A DNA stretch of 5,315 bases, taken from NCBI GenBank assembly GCA_030039715.1, contig JASHVA010000202.1, positions 1-5,315 on the forward strand, in the 5' to 3' direction. The notes beneath the pieces were generated by a model, which saw only the letters and a program-made list of their open reading frames with translations, had not been told where the DNA came from and searched no databases. Source of the stretch: Thermoplasmata archaeon (GTDB lineage: Archaea > Thermoplasmatota > Thermoplasmata > Lutacidiplasmatales > UBA184). Positions 1 to 5,315 of the stretch are shown in pieces (position 1 is the stretch's first letter; the number at the start of each line of letters is the position of its first letter). The position numbers and the translations under genes were made by a program.

Positions 1-764
1 GATGCGGCGTCCGCGTCGCCCGCCGCCCGGACTCCGCCCTTCGCCGAACGGTCCGGGACGCTCGAGAGGCCGACGTCCACGACGGCGGCGCCCTCGGGGA
101 CGACCGCGCGCGTGAGGAGGCCGGGCTGGCCGGCGCAGGAGAACACCGTGCGGGCGCCCGCCAGGGCCCGGGCGAGCGCGGGCGTCCGCGCGTGCGCGAC
201 CGTGACGGTCGCGTTCATCCCGCTCTCCCGGCCGAGGAGGCAGAGGGCGAGGGGCAGACCGACGGTCTCCGACCGGCCGACCACCGCCACTCGTTCGCCT
301 TCGACCGGCAAACGGTAGTGGCGCGCGATCGCCAGCGCCGCCCGGGCCACGGCCGGGACGTGCGTGGGCCGACGGGCGACCAGTCGTCCCAGGTTCACCG
401 CACCGACGCCGTCGACGTCCTTCTCGGCGCGTAGTTCCGAGATCGCCCGGAAGAAGTCGAACGTCGCGGGGAGCGGATGCTCCAGCAGCACGGCGTGAAC
501 TCCCGGGTCCCGGTCGAGCTCCCGGAGCCGCTGCGAGAGCTCGGGCGCAGAGTCGGTGGGCGCGAGCGTGACGTCCCGGAAGGCGACTCCGACCGACTCC
601 GCGGCCCGGGCCTGGCGACGTAGGTAGAAGCCGAAGGCACCCCCGTCCGCCCGGTGGACGCTCACGAGCGAAGGAACGGGAGCACCGGACGCCGACCGCA
701 CGCCGCGGCGTGTGGCCTCGTCGATCTCCTCAGCGACGGGCCGCCCGTCGAGCCGCTCGGTCAC
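1..764 (-). CDS. folD: FolD-family methylene-tetrahydrofolate dehydrogenase, catalytic residues altered, 3' end missing
   Basis: The family oxidises 5,10-methylene-tetrahydrofolate with NAD(P)+ and usually hydrolyses the methenyl product (cyclohydrolase), in the cytosol. About 254 codons are visible; the reading frame leaves the window at base 1 just before the expected PVPGGVGP motif, so perhaps 30 residues are missing. Seen in the sequence: N-terminal LDGRPVAEEI; LLEHPLP (93-99); EKDVDGVGAVNLGRL (from 114); Rossmann loop VAVVGRSETVG (159-169); ATVTVAHARTP; VVPEGAAVVDVGL. Against E. coli FolD, from memory, the spacing is constant (offset 3 without gaps): Tyr50 is Y47 and Asp121 is D118, but catalytic Lys54 is Q51 and Gln98 is E95. 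The PCTP motif is also lost. This suggests a dehydrogenase without cyclohydrolase activity, or a changed substrate; that is inference. Start is GTG at 764; no better in-frame start lies between it and the TATA-like box at 795-802. Confidence 0.88.
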   Translation of the reverse strand, partial: MTERLDGRPVAEEIDEATRRGVRSASGAPVPSLVSVHRADGGAFGFYLRRQARAAESVGVAFRDVTLAPTDSAPELSQRLRELDRDPGVHAVLLEHPLPATFDFFRAISELRAEKDVDGVGAVNLGRLVARRPTHVPAVARAALAIARHYRLPVEGERVAVVGRSETVGLPLALCLLGRESGMNATVTVAHARTPALARALAGARTVFSCAGQPGLLTRAVVPEGAAVVDVGLSSVPDRSAKGGVRAAGDADAA

Positions 765-794
765 GCCTTCGACCCGCCCACCGAGCGCCGTTCG

Positions 795-802
795 ATAGAT
801 AA
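795..802 (-). promoter_or_regulatory. TATA-like box of the folD promoter
   Basis: On the minus strand the site reads TTATCTAT, an AT-only island apart from one C, in GC-rich surroundings. An archaeal TATA box lies about 26 bases upstream of the transcription start, which predicts initiation near 770-773 and a leader of only about 6-9 bases before the GTG at 764. This fits a leaderless or nearly leaderless transcript. I see no clear Shine-Dalgarno sequence. Confidence 0.5.
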
Positions 803-881
803 CGAGCCGCCCCGGTCTCGCCCGGAGAGGGAGAATTCGGGCAGCCGGTCCGAGGTAGTTTCGATGCCGACACCTAACAGA

Positions 882-887
882 TTTATA
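882..887 (+). promoter_or_regulatory. TATA-like box of the lonB operon promoter
   Basis: TTTATA stands out in the GC-rich divergent region. With archaeal spacing, transcription should start near 908-912. That gives a leader of about 35-40 bases to the ATG at 947, or about 12 to an in-frame GTG at 923. A short inverted repeat (TTCG-N5-CGAA, 903-915) lies over the predicted start and could be chance. The box lies about 80 bases from the opposing folD box, so the two promoters share a compact regulatory region. Confidence 0.55.
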
Positions 888-946
888 CCGACCGCCGCAT
901 AGTTCGGACGGCGAACGGCTCGGTGGTCCCGGGTCGAGACGCCAAC

Positions 947-2974
947 ATGGCAGAAGGCGCGGACACACCGTCGAACCCCCCTTCGGAGGGTCCGGAGACC
1001 CAGGACCTCGAGGAGTGGGGTCGCAGCCTACCGTTCCAGTCGACCGCCCAGATCGAGGTGCCGCCCCGGCTCCTCGACCAAGTGATCGGCCAAGACGAGG
1101 CGGTCGAGGTCGCCCGGAAGGCGGCGACCCAGAAGCGCCACATGATGCTGATCGGGGAGCCGGGAACCGGGAAGAGCATGCTCGCCCGGGCGATGGTCGA
1201 CTTCCTGCCGAAGGAACAGCTCCAGGACATCCTCGCCTACCCGAACAACGAGGACTCGAACGAGCCGAAGATCCGCGTCGTGCCGGCGGGCAAGGGCAAG
1301 GAGATCGTCGCGGCGCAGAAGCTCGAGGCCGCGCAGAAGAAGGAGCAGCGGACGATCCTGTTCATCGTCCTCTCGCTCGCCGTCTTCGCCGTCACGCTCT
1401 ACATCGTCCTCAAGACCGGCGATCTCACGGCGCTCCTGCTCGGCATCCTGATCGTGTTCATCATCTACGCCCTCGTCCGCTTCTCGAGCGGCCGCAACGA
1501 CTCGGGCGTCGGGGTCGCGAAGCTGCTCGTTTCGCATTCGCCCGACGATCGGCCTCCGTTCGTGGATGCCACGGGCGCCCACGCGGGGGCCCTGCTGGGG
1601 GACGTGAAGCACGACCCGTTCCAGTCGGGAGGGCTCGAGACCCCACCGCACGACCGGGTCGAGGTCGGCGCCATCCACCGGGCGAACGGCGGCGTGCTGT
1701 TCATCGACGAGATCAACCTCCTCAAGATCGAGAGCCAACACTCCCTCCTCACGGCCCTCCAGGAGCGCAAGTTCCCTATCGTCGGGCAATCCGAGCGCTC
1801 GGCGGGGGCGATGGTGAAGACCGAGCCGGTCCCGTCCGATTTCGTGCTCGTCGCCGCGGGGAACATCGACAGCGTGCAGACGATGCACCCGGCGTTGCGC
1901 TCGCGGATCCGCGGCTACGGCTACGAGCTCTACGTGAAGACGACGATGCCGGACACGAACGAGAACCGGATGAAGCTCGTCCGGTTCGTCGCGCAGGAGA
2001 TCCTCAAGGACAAGAAGATCCCGCAGTTCGACACCGCGGCCGTCGTGGAGGTCGTGCGGGAAGCCCAGCGGCGCTCGGGGCGGTCGGGCCAGCTCACCCT
2101 CCGGCTTCGCGAGCTCGGCGGTCTCGTCCGCGTCGCGGGCGACATCGCGCTCTCCGAAGGGATCCCGATCGTCCACGCCGAGCAGGTCGTGCGCGCCAAA
2201 CGCGCCAGCCGCTCGCTGGAGCAGCAGATCGCCGACCGGTACATCGAGCGCCGCAAGGAGTACCGCATGTTCTCGACCGACGGCGCCGCGGTCGGCGTCG
2301 TGAACGGTCTCGCCGCCATCAACGCGCAGACGGGCATGGCCGAATTCTCGGGCATCGTGCTCCCGATCGTCGCGGAGGTCACCCCCGCTCAGACCCGCGA
2401 CGGGGGCGTCGTGGTGGCGACCGGAAAGCTCGGCGAGATCGCGCGGGAGGCCGTGCAGAACGTCAGCGCCCTCATCAAGAAGTACACGGGGGAGGACATC
2501 TCCCGCTACGACATTCACATCCAGTTCGTGGGCACGTCGGACGGGGTCGAGGGCGACAGCGCCTCGGTCTCGATCGCGACCGCCGTCATCAGCGCGCTCG
2601 AAGGCGTCCCGGTCGACCAGTCGGTCGCCATGACCGGCTCCCTTTCGGTTCGGGGCCAGGTCCTCCCGGTCGGCGGAGTGACCGCGAAGGTCGAGGCGGC
2701 CGCGGACTCGGGCATCAAGCGGGTCCTGATCCCCCAGGACAACGTCGACGACCTCGTCCTCGAGGCGAAATACCGCGGGACGGTCGAAGTGATCCCGGTC
2801 GGGACGCTGCGCGACGTGCTGAAGTACGCCCTGGTCGGACAGGGAGCCAAGAAGGAGTCGCTGCTCGAGCGGCTGGCCGCGATGGTCCACGCCACGAGCC
2901 GGTCCGGTGAGGAGACCCCCGCGGGACCGACCGTGAACGCGCCGGCGCCCTCGGGACGGCCGGCGGGCTCGTGA
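947..2974 (+). CDS. lonB: Membrane-anchored ATP-dependent protease LonB (archaeal Lon)
   Basis: LonB is the archaeal AAA+ serine-lysine protease that degrades misfolded and regulatory proteins at the cytoplasmic face of the membrane. The 675-residue product is complete. In order: lid-preceding IGQDEAVEVARKAA; Walker A GEPGTGKS (70-77); two membrane helices at about 136-155 and 160-179, inserted between Walker A and Walker B as is typical for LonB; Walker B LFIDE (251-255); sensor-1 Asn near 306; arginine-finger stretch ALRSRIRGYGYE (316-327); sensor-2 region QLTLRLREL near 381-389; then the protease domain from about 446. The catalytic dyad is S538 in EGDSASVS and K581 in VGGVTAKVEAA, 43 residues apart as in E. 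coli Lon. The last ~30 residues are a Pro/Ala/Gly/Ser-rich tail. I chose ATG 947 over GTG 923, which would add eight residues; neither has a clear Shine-Dalgarno. It is first in an operon with the next two genes. Confidence 0.97.
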   Translation: MAEGADTPSNPPSEGPETQDLEEWGRSLPFQSTAQIEVPPRLLDQVIGQDEAVEVARKAATQKRHMMLIGEPGTGKSMLARAMVDFLPKEQLQDILAYPNNEDSNEPKIRVVPAGKGKEIVAAQKLEAAQKKEQRTILFIVLSLAVFAVTLYIVLKTGDLTALLLGILIVFIIYALVRFSSGRNDSGVGVAKLLVSHSPDDRPPFVDATGAHAGALLGDVKHDPFQSGGLETPPHDRVEVGAIHRANGGVLFIDEINLLKIESQHSLLTALQERKFPIVGQSERSAGAMVKTEPVPSDFVLVAAGNIDSVQTMHPALRSRIRGYGYELYVKTTMPDTNENRMKLVRFVAQEILKDKKIPQFDTAAVVEVVREAQRRSGRSGQLTLRLRELGGLVRVAGDIALSEGIPIVHAEQVVRAKRASRSLEQQIADRYIERRKEYRMFSTDGAAVGVVNGLAAINAQTGMAEFSGIVLPIVAEVTPAQTRDGGVVVATGKLGEIAREAVQNVSALIKKYTGEDISRYDIHIQFVGTSDGVEGDSASVSIATAVISALEGVPVDQSVAMTGSLSVRGQVLPVGGVTAKVEAAADSGIKRVLIPQDNVDDLVLEAKYRGTVEVIPVGTLRDVLKYALVGQGAKKESLLERLAAMVHATSRSGEETPAGPTVNAPAPSGRPAGS

Positions 2975-3213
2975 GGGGCACCTTCCGAACTCCGGTGCAT
3001 CCGCCGATCCCGGCGCGTCCGTACCCCGCCGAGACGGAGGACGAAGAGGACGACGCCGAGCGGTTCCATAACCGACCGTGCTACGAGTTCAATCACCAGC
3101 TGCTCCCCGCCTGGAACGACAAGTACTGTGCCCACTGCCGGCACTACCTGACGGCGCGGTGTCCGCACATCGATGAGTTCCTGGACGACGTGGAGGATTT
3201 GACCCCCGAGTGA
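2971..3213 (+). CDS. Small acidic CxxC protein, probable zinc-binding, function unknown
   Basis: I do not recognise this 80-residue protein. The N-terminal third is Pro-rich and followed by a strongly acidic run at about 21-30 (ETEDEEDDAE). The C-terminal half holds four cysteines, C37, C53, C56 and C64 (pattern C-x15-C-x2-C-x7-C), with histidines at 42, 55, 58 and 66 and the core YCAHCRHYLTARCPH. This resembles a small zinc ribbon or knuckle and may bind metal; it has no signal peptide or membrane segment. The GTG at 2971 overlaps the lonB stop by four bases (GTGA), implying translational coupling; an in-frame GTG at 2995 is an alternative start. Its stop overlaps the next start by one base. 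The position between lonB and nadM, with Cys clustering and coding-like composition, makes it likely to be a real gene. A LonB adaptor or an RNA-binding role would be guesswork. Confidence 0.8.
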   Translation: MRGTFRTPVHPPIPARPYPAETEDEEDDAERFHNRPCYEFNHQLLPAWNDKYCAHCRHYLTARCPHIDEFLDDVEDLTPE

Positions 3214-3764
3214 TGTCCCCGCCCGTGCGCGGCCTCCTGATCGGGCGGTTCCAGCCGTTCCACGCGGGGCACCTCGCGGTCGTCCGAGAGATCCGGTCGA
3301 CCCGGCCCGAGTCGGAGCTCATCCTCGGCATCGGGAGCGCGCAGGAGTCGTACACCTGGAAGAACCCGTTCACGGCGGGCGAGCGGCTCGAGATGATCCT
3401 GCGCGCGCTCGTGGAGGCGAAGATCCCCGGCGTCCTGCCGGTCCCGCTCCCCGACATCCAGCGGCACGCCCAGTGGGTGCGGTACGTGGAGTCGATGGTG
3501 CCGCCGTTCGACCTCGTCCACACGAACAATCCGCTGACCCGCCTGCTCTTCGAGCAGGCGCACTACCGGGTCGACGCTCCGCACGAGGTCGACCGGGAGC
3601 TGCTGCAGGGCGAGGTCGTGCGAGGGCGCCTCGCCGAGGACCGCGACTGGGCGTCGCTCGTTCCGTCGGACGTCGCGCGGTACCTTCGGGAGGTCGGCGC
3701 GCCGGCGCGCCTTAAGCTCCTCCGCTCCGGCGACGGCGCCCCTCCGCCCCGAGCACCGGGATGA
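3213..3764 (+). CDS. nadM: Archaeal-type nicotinamide-nucleotide adenylyltransferase (NMNAT)
   Basis: The enzyme joins NMN and ATP to give NAD+ and pyrophosphate, a core step of NAD biosynthesis in the cytosol. The 183-residue length suits the archaeal family. Visible motifs: nucleotidyltransferase signature GRFQPFHAGH (11-20) near the N-terminus; IGSAQESYTWKNPFTAGER, matching the family's SAQxSHTxxNPFTAGER with Tyr for His; VESMVPPFDLVHTNNPLTRLLFE; and a C-terminal DW-SLVP segment. The usual SGTEIRRRM motif, whose Ser, Thr and Arg contact the nucleotide phosphates, reads QGEVVRGRL here, keeping only Gly and the arginines. Start is ATG 3213 in TGATG, overlapping the preceding stop by one base; GTG at 3210 is in frame and would add one residue. 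GGAGG at 3192-3196 is 16 bases away, too far to be a normal Shine-Dalgarno. The last ~10 residues are Pro/Ala-rich. It ends the lonB operon. Confidence 0.94.
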   Translation: MSPPVRGLLIGRFQPFHAGHLAVVREIRSTRPESELILGIGSAQESYTWKNPFTAGERLEMILRALVEAKIPGVLPVPLPDIQRHAQWVRYVESMVPPFDLVHTNNPLTRLLFEQAHYRVDAPHEVDRELLQGEVVRGRLAEDRDWASLVPSDVARYLREVGAPARLKLLRSGDGAPPPRAPG

Positions 3765-3834
3765 GCGGGGAAAGCGACGGCGAGCGCCCGCGCCGCCCCG
3801 GCGGCCGGCTCGGCGGACCGCGCCATCGGTACCG

Positions 3835-3840
3835 TTATAG
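3835..3840 (+). promoter_or_regulatory. TATA-like box of the tRNA-Thr gene
   Basis: TTATAG lies about 30 bases upstream of the mature tRNA 5' end at 3867. With the normal archaeal offset, transcription would start near 3862-3864, leaving only a few bases of 5' leader for RNase P to remove. This is typical spacing for archaeal tRNA genes. The tRNA therefore probably has its own promoter rather than depending on the operon upstream. Confidence 0.6.
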
Positions 3841-3866
3841 TCCGAATTCTCTCCTCGCGGCCTCGT

Positions 3867-3939
3867 GCCACTGTAGCTCAGCAGGCGGAGCGGCTGATTC
3901 GTAATCAGCAGGTCGGGGGTTCAAATCCCTCCAGTGGCT
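3867..3939 (+). tRNA. tRNA-Thr (anticodon CGT, reads ACG)
   Basis: A complete cloverleaf can be folded by eye. The 7-bp acceptor stem pairs GCCACTG (3867-3873) with CAGTGGC (3932-3938), all Watson-Crick. The D stem pairs GCTC (3876-3879) with GAGC (3888-3891). The anticodon stem pairs GCTGA (3893-3897) with TCAGC (3905-3909) around the loop TTCGTAA, with anticodon CGT at 3900-3902. The T stem pairs GGGGG (3915-3919) with CCCTC (3927-3931), one G-T pair, around TTCAAAT. The discriminator base is T (3939), common for archaeal tRNA-Thr. CCA is not encoded and there is no intron. Downstream I see no T-rich terminator before the convergent gene ending at 3976. Confidence 0.96.
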
Positions 3940-3975
3940 GATCTCCTGCGTTACGGGCGCACCGGCCGCGGGCGA

Positions 3976-4935
3976 CTACCGCGATCCCGCCAGCACGGCC
4001 CCAAGACGTTCGTCCGCCCACTGGGCGAACGTCGCCGAGCCGAGCCCGAAGGTCCGGCGCACTCGCTCGACCCCCGGCAGATCGAGCAACTGGCGGACCG
4101 TGCGCTCGAGCCCCGCCGGCGTCTCCGCCGGCACGAGGCCCGCGAGCCGCGGCTCCCCCGATCCCGGGTCGGACCCGAGGCCGTCCGGGGCGACCGGTAG
4201 CCAAACGTGCCCGGGCCGCCCGGCGAACGCAGCGATCGATTGCGAAGCGGACGCGTCCGGCGTCCCCAGGTCGAGCAGAGCGAGAGGCCACTCGTCGGTC
4301 GCCGAGCTGTGGCTCCACCAGAACGCGTGGTCGTCGACCAGCGCGCCGAGGCGTCGCGCGGCCGTCTTGAGGCTCAGCCGCGCGCGCTCGGCGAGGTCCG
4401 CGAGGGTCCCGTCGGGTTCGGCCCGGACCGCGGACAGGAGTCGCCAGTCGAGCGCCGAGGGCGAACGTTCGCACCTCGGGACCCAGTACGGTCGAGGCGG
4501 CCGGAGTGCCTCCCCGGGAGCGAGCCGGCGAAGGAGCGCCGACCGGCGCGTGAGGGCGGACGGAGACTCGGCCGCCAGATACACCGAGACCTTCCGCTCC
4601 GTCTCGTCCATCACGTCCCGAGCGAAGAGCGCCCCCTCGAGGACCGCGAGGTCGCGGAACAGTCCCTCGGAGTCCCGCGGGTCGCGGACCGGGACGTCCA
4701 GCACCGCCACCGAGGCGCCGAAGAGCGATGGGTTGAGGTGGACCGTACTGCCGCGGAGCAACCCTCGCTCCTTGAGCCCCTTGAGACGCGCGCGAACGCC
4801 CGCCTCGCTGAGGCCGACGCGGGCGGCGAGGGCTCGGGCCGTGACGCGGGGGTCGAGGACGCGACGACTGGCCCAGAACCTGGAGAGGCCCTCGGGCGCA
4901 AGGTAGCGATAGATCGCGTAGTCGGTCGCGTCCAC
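3976..4935 (-). CDS. Tandem Lrp/AsnC-like winged-helix transcriptional regulator
   Basis: The 319-residue product is probably a DNA-binding regulator; its targets are unknown. It seems to contain two copies of an HTH plus RAM-like unit. First HTH at about 28-62: VTARALAARVGLSEAGVRAR, then LKGLKERGLLRG; followed by a RAM-like alpha/beta stretch (76-138, SVAVLDVPVRD ... ERKVSVYLAAE). Second HTH at about 162-207: LDWRLLSAVRAEPDGTLADL, then AERARLSLKTAARRLGALVD; followed by a second, more divergent RAM-like stretch (PLALLDLG ... TVRQLLDLPGVERVRRTFGL). Single-unit Lrp proteins are about 150 residues, so the length fits a duplication. The RAM assignments are by pattern only. Start is GTG 4935; an in-frame TAG 15 bases upstream rules out a longer protein. 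A weak AT-rich box at 4965-4974 may be its promoter. The gene converges on the tRNA, with 36 bases between the ends. Confidence 0.85.
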   Translation of the reverse strand: MDATDYAIYRYLAPEGLSRFWASRRVLDPRVTARALAARVGLSEAGVRARLKGLKERGLLRGSTVHLNPSLFGASVAVLDVPVRDPRDSEGLFRDLAVLEGALFARDVMDETERKVSVYLAAESPSALTRRSALLRRLAPGEALRPPRPYWVPRCERSPSALDWRLLSAVRAEPDGTLADLAERARLSLKTAARRLGALVDDHAFWWSHSSATDEWPLALLDLGTPDASASQSIAAFAGRPGHVWLPVAPDGLGSDPGSGEPRLAGLVPAETPAGLERTVRQLLDLPGVERVRRTFGLGSATFAQWADERLGAVLAGSR

Positions 4936-4964
4936 GAGGTCCCGCTACCGGACCGGGAGCGCTC

Positions 4965-4974
4965 GGAAAAGATT
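4965..4974 (-). promoter_or_regulatory. Possible TATA-like box of the Lrp-like regulator
   Basis: On the minus strand this reads AATCTTTTCC, the only AT-rich stretch between the regulator start (4935) and the upstream gene end (5007). Archaeal spacing would put the transcription start near 4940-4944, a leader of about 5-9 bases before the GTG. The match to a TATA box is poor, so this call rests mainly on position and on contrast with GC-rich surroundings. Confidence 0.3.
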
Positions 4975-5006
4975 GCGGGTCGGCGCCCGGGTCGCCGGAC
5001 GCTCGG

Positions 5007-5315
5007 CTAGCGGCGGGCGGCGGTCCGCACGGGGAGGCACGCGAGGGGGGCGGGCGGCTCGGCCGCCGCTCGTCCGGCGCGGAGGGCCGTCGCGAGGCGC
5101 GCCCAGAGCCCCATCGCGCCTTCTTCCTCGCGCATCGCGTCGCGCCCGGCCAGTACCGCGGCCTCGACCCACATCGGGCTCTCGCGGGGCAGTTCGAGGT
5201 CCCAGTCCACCCGGGTGGCGTGGAGCTCGGCCAGTCGTGCGCTCAGGATCGCCGCTTCCGGTCCCATCGCGGACATCGTTCGTTCCTCGGGGCTTTCGCC
5301 GAGGAGGAGGACGTC
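5007..5315 (-). CDS. Unrecognised helical protein, C-terminal part, 5' end possibly beyond the window
   Basis: I do not recognise this protein. The frame is open from the right edge to a TAG at 5007-5009, about 102 codons. Visible: DVLLLGESPEERT from the edge, then a helix-rich body (EAAILSARLAELHATRVDWD, WVEAAVLAGRDAMREEEGAM, GLWARLATALRAG), ending in an Ala/Pro/Arg-rich tail. No cysteine cluster, signal peptide or membrane helix is evident. The start is uncertain. An internal ATG at 5276 is preceded by GAGG with an 8-base gap, a plausible Shine-Dalgarno giving an 89-residue protein. Other genes in this window do not use such sites, and the upstream residues look coding, so I kept the frame open to the edge. 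It is oriented like the regulator at 3976-4935, with 71 bases between them. Confidence 0.6.
   Translation of the reverse strand, partial: DVLLLGESPEERTMSAMGPEAAILSARLAELHATRVDWDLELPRESPMWVEAAVLAGRDAMREEEGAMGLWARLATALRAGRAAAEPPAPLACLPVRTAARR

Noticed and set aside
112..902. Several short plus-strand frames across the folD region
   Set aside because: They lie opposite a recognisable FolD with a Rossmann loop and KDVDG motif, and have no recognisable features themselves.
1028..2890. A 620-codon open frame on the minus strand, opposite lonB
   Set aside because: Its product is dominated by Arg, Asp, Leu and His runs typical of antisense reading of GC-rich genes, while the plus strand encodes a full LonB with every catalytic motif. 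It is a shadow.
1015..2910. A 631-codon open frame on the plus strand in another frame of lonB
   Set aside because: The product is Arg/Pro/Gly-rich low complexity without any domain, explained by the strong third-position GC bias of lonB.
3761..3903. A 47-codon frame starting with an ATGA overlap at the nadM stop
   Set aside because: The overlap looks operon-like, but the frame ends inside the tRNA-Thr anticodon loop and crosses the tRNA promoter; the product has no motif. A coding role is unlikely.
3940..3975. Possible terminator between the tRNA and the convergent regulator
   Set aside because: There is no T-rich run or convincing hairpin in these 36 bases, so no terminator is called.
4100..5010. 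Two long plus-strand frames (4100-4906 and 4207-5010) opposite the regulator
   Set aside because: Both give Arg/Ser/Gly-rich sequences with no domain, whereas the minus-strand frame has two HTH motifs and a sensible hydrophobic pattern.
1..5315. CRISPR array, transposon, integrase, attachment site or defence cassette
   Set aside because: I saw no spaced direct repeats, terminal inverted repeats or associated proteins on either strand. The tRNA 3' end is not repeated elsewhere in the window as an attachment site would be.

Overview
The window looks like a GC-rich archaeal chromosome segment with ordinary housekeeping genes. The archaeal assignment rests on four things: a membrane-anchored LonB-type Lon protease, an archaeal-type NMN adenylyltransferase, a tRNA-Thr with a U discriminator and no encoded CCA, and short TATA-like islands about 30-40 bases upstream of gene starts in otherwise very GC-rich DNA. 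Shine-Dalgarno sites are mostly absent and transcript leaders look short. A GC-rich member of the Thermoplasmatota or a related euryarchaeal lineage is my best guess; this is inference and no marker here settles it.

Layout. Bases 1-764 (minus) hold a FolD-family methylene-tetrahydrofolate dehydrogenase that lacks its C-terminus at the left edge. Bases 765-946 are a divergent promoter region with one TATA-like box for each direction. Bases 947-3764 (plus) are a tightly packed three-gene operon: lonB, a small acidic CxxC protein of unknown function, and nadM, joined by overlapping stop and start codons. Bases 3765-3866 carry the promoter of a tRNA-Thr(CGT) gene at 3867-3939. Bases 3976-4935 (minus, convergent with the tRNA) encode a regulator that appears to be a tandem duplication of the Lrp/AsnC HTH-plus-RAM unit. 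Bases 4936-5006 are a short intergenic stretch, and 5007-5315 (minus) is the end of an unrecognised helical protein whose frame is open to the right edge. No stretch longer than 300 bases is free of genes.

How the genes relate. LonB should degrade misfolded and regulatory proteins at the cytoplasmic face of the membrane. NadM makes NAD+ from NMN and ATP, and FolD would use NAD(P)+ in one-carbon metabolism, so a cofactor link is possible but not shown. I see no transposase, integrase, CRISPR array, toxin-antitoxin pair or defence cassette, and no evidence for a wholly new system.

The points most worth a second look are in otherwise routine genes. The FolD has Gln and Glu where the catalytic Lys and Gln of the family should be. 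The NadM has lost the SGT part of its C-terminal nucleotide-binding motif. The small CxxC protein is locked between lonB and nadM. The regulator has an internal HTH-RAM duplication.
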